Assembly: GCF_002153605.1 (NCBI RefSeq)
Contig: NZ_JOPG01000009.1
Location: forward strand, 1 to 64,000
From: Acetobacter malorum
Lineage (GTDB): Bacteria; Pseudomonadota; Alphaproteobacteria; Acetobacterales; Acetobacteraceae
Reading direction: 5' to 3'
DNA length: 64,000 nt
The translations under genes were made by a program, and so were the position numbers. The stretch's first letter is position 1; each line of letters opens with the position of its first letter. This document shows positions 61,942-64,000 of the stretch, piece by piece. The notes under the pieces are model-generated. The model saw only the letters and a program-made list of their open reading frames with translations, made no database searches and was not told the origin of the DNA.

Positions 61942-63226
61942 GCGAGCAAAACTCACAAACCCTCAGTGGAATATCTATGAACACGGCTGGAAGCCTGAGA
62001 GCAGATTCCGTACCGCGGTTTGTGGGCGTCGGTTTGGCAAGACATTTTTGGCGCAGGAAGAAATTCGCCGCGCAGTTCGGATGGCTGTCAAAAATGACGT
62101 TCACCCAGAAAATGAAATCTGGTTTGGCAGTCCGACATTTAAGCAGGCAAAGAAAAATTTCTGGAACCGTCTGAAGCGGGCAATCCCCGAAAGGTGGCTT
62201 GCTAAGAGGCCAAACGAGACAGAATGCAGCATGACCCTGAAATCGGGGCATGTCATTCGGATTGTTGGCCTTGATAACTACGACGCATTACGCGGCTCGG
62301 GTCTGTATTTCTTTGTCGGTGACGAGTGGGCAGATGTGAAGCTGGAGGCTTGGACGGAGACAATCCGGCCAATGCTTTCAACGGCTGGTGGCCATGCGCT
62401 CTTCATCGGCACCCCGAAGGGGTTTAACCATTTCCGCGACGAGTATCTGCGGGGCCAACCGGGCTCCCAGCATGAAAATGGCTGGTGGTCTTGCCTTTAC
62501 ACGTCTCTGGCGGGCGGAAATATTCCGCCGGACGAAATTCAGGCCGCCATGCGCGACATGGATCTCCGTCAGTTTCGGCAGGAATACGAGGCGTCATTTG
62601 AGACGTATGCGGGTCGAGTCTTGTATGCGTTCAGCCGGGCCTCAAACGTCAAACCATGGTCATTCGATCCGAAAAAGCCCGTGCTTGTGGGAATGGATTT
62701 TAACATCAATCCCATGTCGGCCACGATCTGGCAGGCGGGCGATCATGGAACAATAGGGCAGGTGGATGAAATCATTATGCCGACGTCAAACACGGATGAA
62801 ATGGCGGATGAAATAGCCCGGCGCTACCAGCGTGGAGGCTCTGTTGCTCATATTACCATCTACCCTGACCCAGCGGGTGCGCAGCGTAAAACATCTGCCC
62901 AAGGACGCACGGACATTAGCATTCTGCACGCCAAGGGGTTCGCGGTTGTTGCTGCATCATCTCACCCGCTTGTGCGGGACAGGCTGAATGTGACGAATGC
63001 TCAGTTCTGCGCAGCGGATGGGGCAATTACCGCTTTTGTCGATCCGAAATGCGCAAAGTCGATTGAAGCGTATGAGCGCCAGACCTATCGAGACGGGACC
63101 AATGAGCCCGACAAACGCAGCGGTTACGACCACATAGTGGATGCGACCGGATACCTGCTTTATGGCTTAAAATATCCGCCTCAGCCCGCCCGCATGGTCC
63201 GCACAACATTTAACCTAGGTCGCTGA
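61916..63226 (+). CDS. terL: Terminase large subunit
   Basis: A 436-residue packaging motor and nuclease. ATPase: Walker A CGRRFGKT (36-43), Walker B YFFVGDE with Asp136-Glu137, and coupling motif FIGTPKGFNHF. Nuclease: VLVGMDFNINP (metal Asp), late DHIVDATGYLLY. GTG start at 61916 overlaps terS. Confidence 0.93.
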   Translation: MAKVLRKGERAKLTNPQWNIYEHGWKPESRFRTAVCGRRFGKTFLAQEEIRRAVRMAVKNDVHPENEIWFGSPTFKQAKKNFWNRLKRAIPERWLAKRPNETECSMTLKSGHVIRIVGLDNYDALRGSGLYFFVGDEWADVKLEAWTETIRPMLSTAGGHALFIGTPKGFNHFRDEYLRGQPGSQHENGWWSCLYTSLAGGNIPPDEIQAAMRDMDLRQFRQEYEASFETYAGRVLYAFSRASNVKPWSFDPKKPVLVGMDFNINPMSATIWQAGDHGTIGQVDEIIMPTSNTDEMADEIARRYQRGGSVAHITIYPDPAGAQRKTSAQGRTDISILHAKGFAVVAASSHPLVRDRLNVTNAQFCAADGAITAFVDPKCAKSIEAYERQTYRDGTNEPDKRSGYDHIVDATGYLLYGLKYPPQPARMVRTTFNLGR

Positions 63227-64000
63227 TGGACTGGCAGGAACTCAAAAAAACCATCCTGGTTACGGATAGTTTGCCGGAGCGCGCGAAAGAGCTGCTGCGG
63301 CTGGCTGCTGTTCGTGACGGTCGGCAGTATGACGGCATTCAGTATGGGTTCAGCACAGAGTATGTGGCTGGTAATTACATTCCCCTCAGCCAGCGCCGCC
63401 CATCCGTGCAGACAAATCTCTGCCGGGTGGTTGTTGAGGATGCTGCTGCGCTGCTGTTTGGTGAGAGCCATTGGCCGACGATCAAGGCGGAAAATGAGGG
63501 CACATCAACTGGCCTGACTTCGATCACGTCGCACGCGCATATTCCGTCCGTTATGATGGAAGCTGCGATCAAAGGTTCCGTCGGCTCTGTTGCTCTTCTG
63601 GTCGAGGCCGTTGATAATGAGATCCAGATTAGCACGCTGGAGAGCGCCTACCTGACGCCGGTCTGGTCTGCCTCTGGTCAGCTGGAGAGCGTCACGCAGC
63701 AATACCAGATTACCGGTGCGGATGTGGAGGCAATGGGCATATCCTCGCCTCCTGAAAACCGCAATGTATCCTATTGGTACCGGCGGGAGTGGACGACGAC
63801 AGAGTGCCGCGTCTATGCGCCGTGGCTCGTGTCTGACACCGAGCATCGCCCGTCCGTGGCCGCCGATCTGACGCCAGCACCGCATGGCCTCGGGTTTGTG
63901 CCGATTGTGTGGGTCCGTAACCTCGCACCGCCCGCTCGGGTGCCAGACGGCGAATGCACGTTTGAGCGGGCAATCTCGACCGTGATTGAGGGGGATTATC
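63226..64000 (+). CDS. Phage portal protein, 3' end outside window
   Basis: At least 258 residues, cut by the window end. It starts one base into the terL stop (TGATG). Sequence such as EYVAGNYIPLSQRRPSVQTN, VVEDAAALLFGESHWP, and GFVPIVWVRNL, and its place after terL, fit a portal protein (dodecameric DNA gate of the capsid). Family assignment rests partly on position. Confidence 0.72.
   Translation, partial: MDWQELKKTILVTDSLPERAKELLRLAAVRDGRQYDGIQYGFSTEYVAGNYIPLSQRRPSVQTNLCRVVVEDAAALLFGESHWPTIKAENEGTSTGLTSITSHAHIPSVMMEAAIKGSVGSVALLVEAVDNEIQISTLESAYLTPVWSASGQLESVTQQYQITGADVEAMGISSPPENRNVSYWYRREWTTTECRVYAPWLVSDTEHRPSVAADLTPAPHGLGFVPIVWVRNLAPPARVPDGECTFERAISTVIEGDY

Larger units (their letters stand above)
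46380..64000. mobile_element. Prophage (left part), integrated at tRNA-Ser
   Basis: From the tRNA-Ser 3' end to the window end the genes are phage-like: integrase, excisionase-like protein, Bet annealase, CI repressor with operators, Cro-like genes, RusA, initiator with iterons, DnaB, terminase and portal. Layout is that of a lambdoid-style tailed phage with leftward and rightward early operons. Head, tail and lysis genes and attR are beyond the window. Confidence 0.95.

Overview
The window reads as chromosomal DNA of an acetic acid bacterium (Acetobacteraceae, most like Acetobacter). The inference rests on moderately GC-rich coding DNA, alphaproteobacterial forms of Fur, HisZ, GatCAB, ArgC type 2 and an OlsB ornithine-lipid acyltransferase, and on gene order. 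No 16S rRNA gene is present, so the genus is an inference.

Bases 1 to about 46,380 are ordinary chromosome. In order: a CsaA-like tRNA-binding protein (cut by the window edge); glyQ-glyS; a DUF2076 protein; an Xre regulator; an AT-rich spacer with strong palindromes; lnt; a coupled fur-olsB pair; a TusA-family protein; rho; a CorA-type transporter coupled to a small secreted protein; a DUF4349 lipoprotein; trpB-trpA followed by a flavoprotein and a HerA-like ATPase; hisZ; purA; a phosphate block (phoB-phoR-pstS-OprP/O-type porin) with 11-bp direct-repeat Pho boxes in front of pstS and the porin and a weaker one before phoB; fdhD-mobA; a glycine-zipper lipoprotein; a histidine acid phosphatase; a CNNM/CBS protein; acuI; an SDR; argC; mazG; htpG; several small envelope proteins; a glycosyltransferase; an N-formylglutamate amidohydrolase; tRNA-Val(GAC); a secreted protein built from ten 11-residue LEA-like repeats; ruvX; gatCAB; and tRNA-Ser(GCT).

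From the 3' end of tRNA-Ser to the end of the window is a prophage whose right end lies outside. A tyrosine integrase sits next to the tRNA. Then comes a leftward early operon of excisionase-like and small unknown proteins, a Bet/RecT annealase and a Gp157-like protein. A CI-type repressor and a divergent Cro-like gene form the switch, with three copies of a 17-bp operator (CCTTAAG-NNN-CTTAAGG type). The rightward operon holds two Cro/YdaS-like HTH genes, a duplicated zinc-ribbon protein, a GapR (DUF2312) homologue, a RusA-like resolvase, an O-like initiator whose gene carries 21-bp iterons (probable origin), DnaB helicase, terminase small and large subunits, and a portal protein cut by the window end.

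The most interesting items are the iteron array inside the initiator gene, the repressor/operator system, phage-borne GapR, the LEA-like 11-mer repeat protein, the Pho-box-controlled block without pstCAB/phoU, a Shine-Dalgarno-led 37-residue ORF with its own palindrome and terminator, and two overlapping phage genes under 60 codons.
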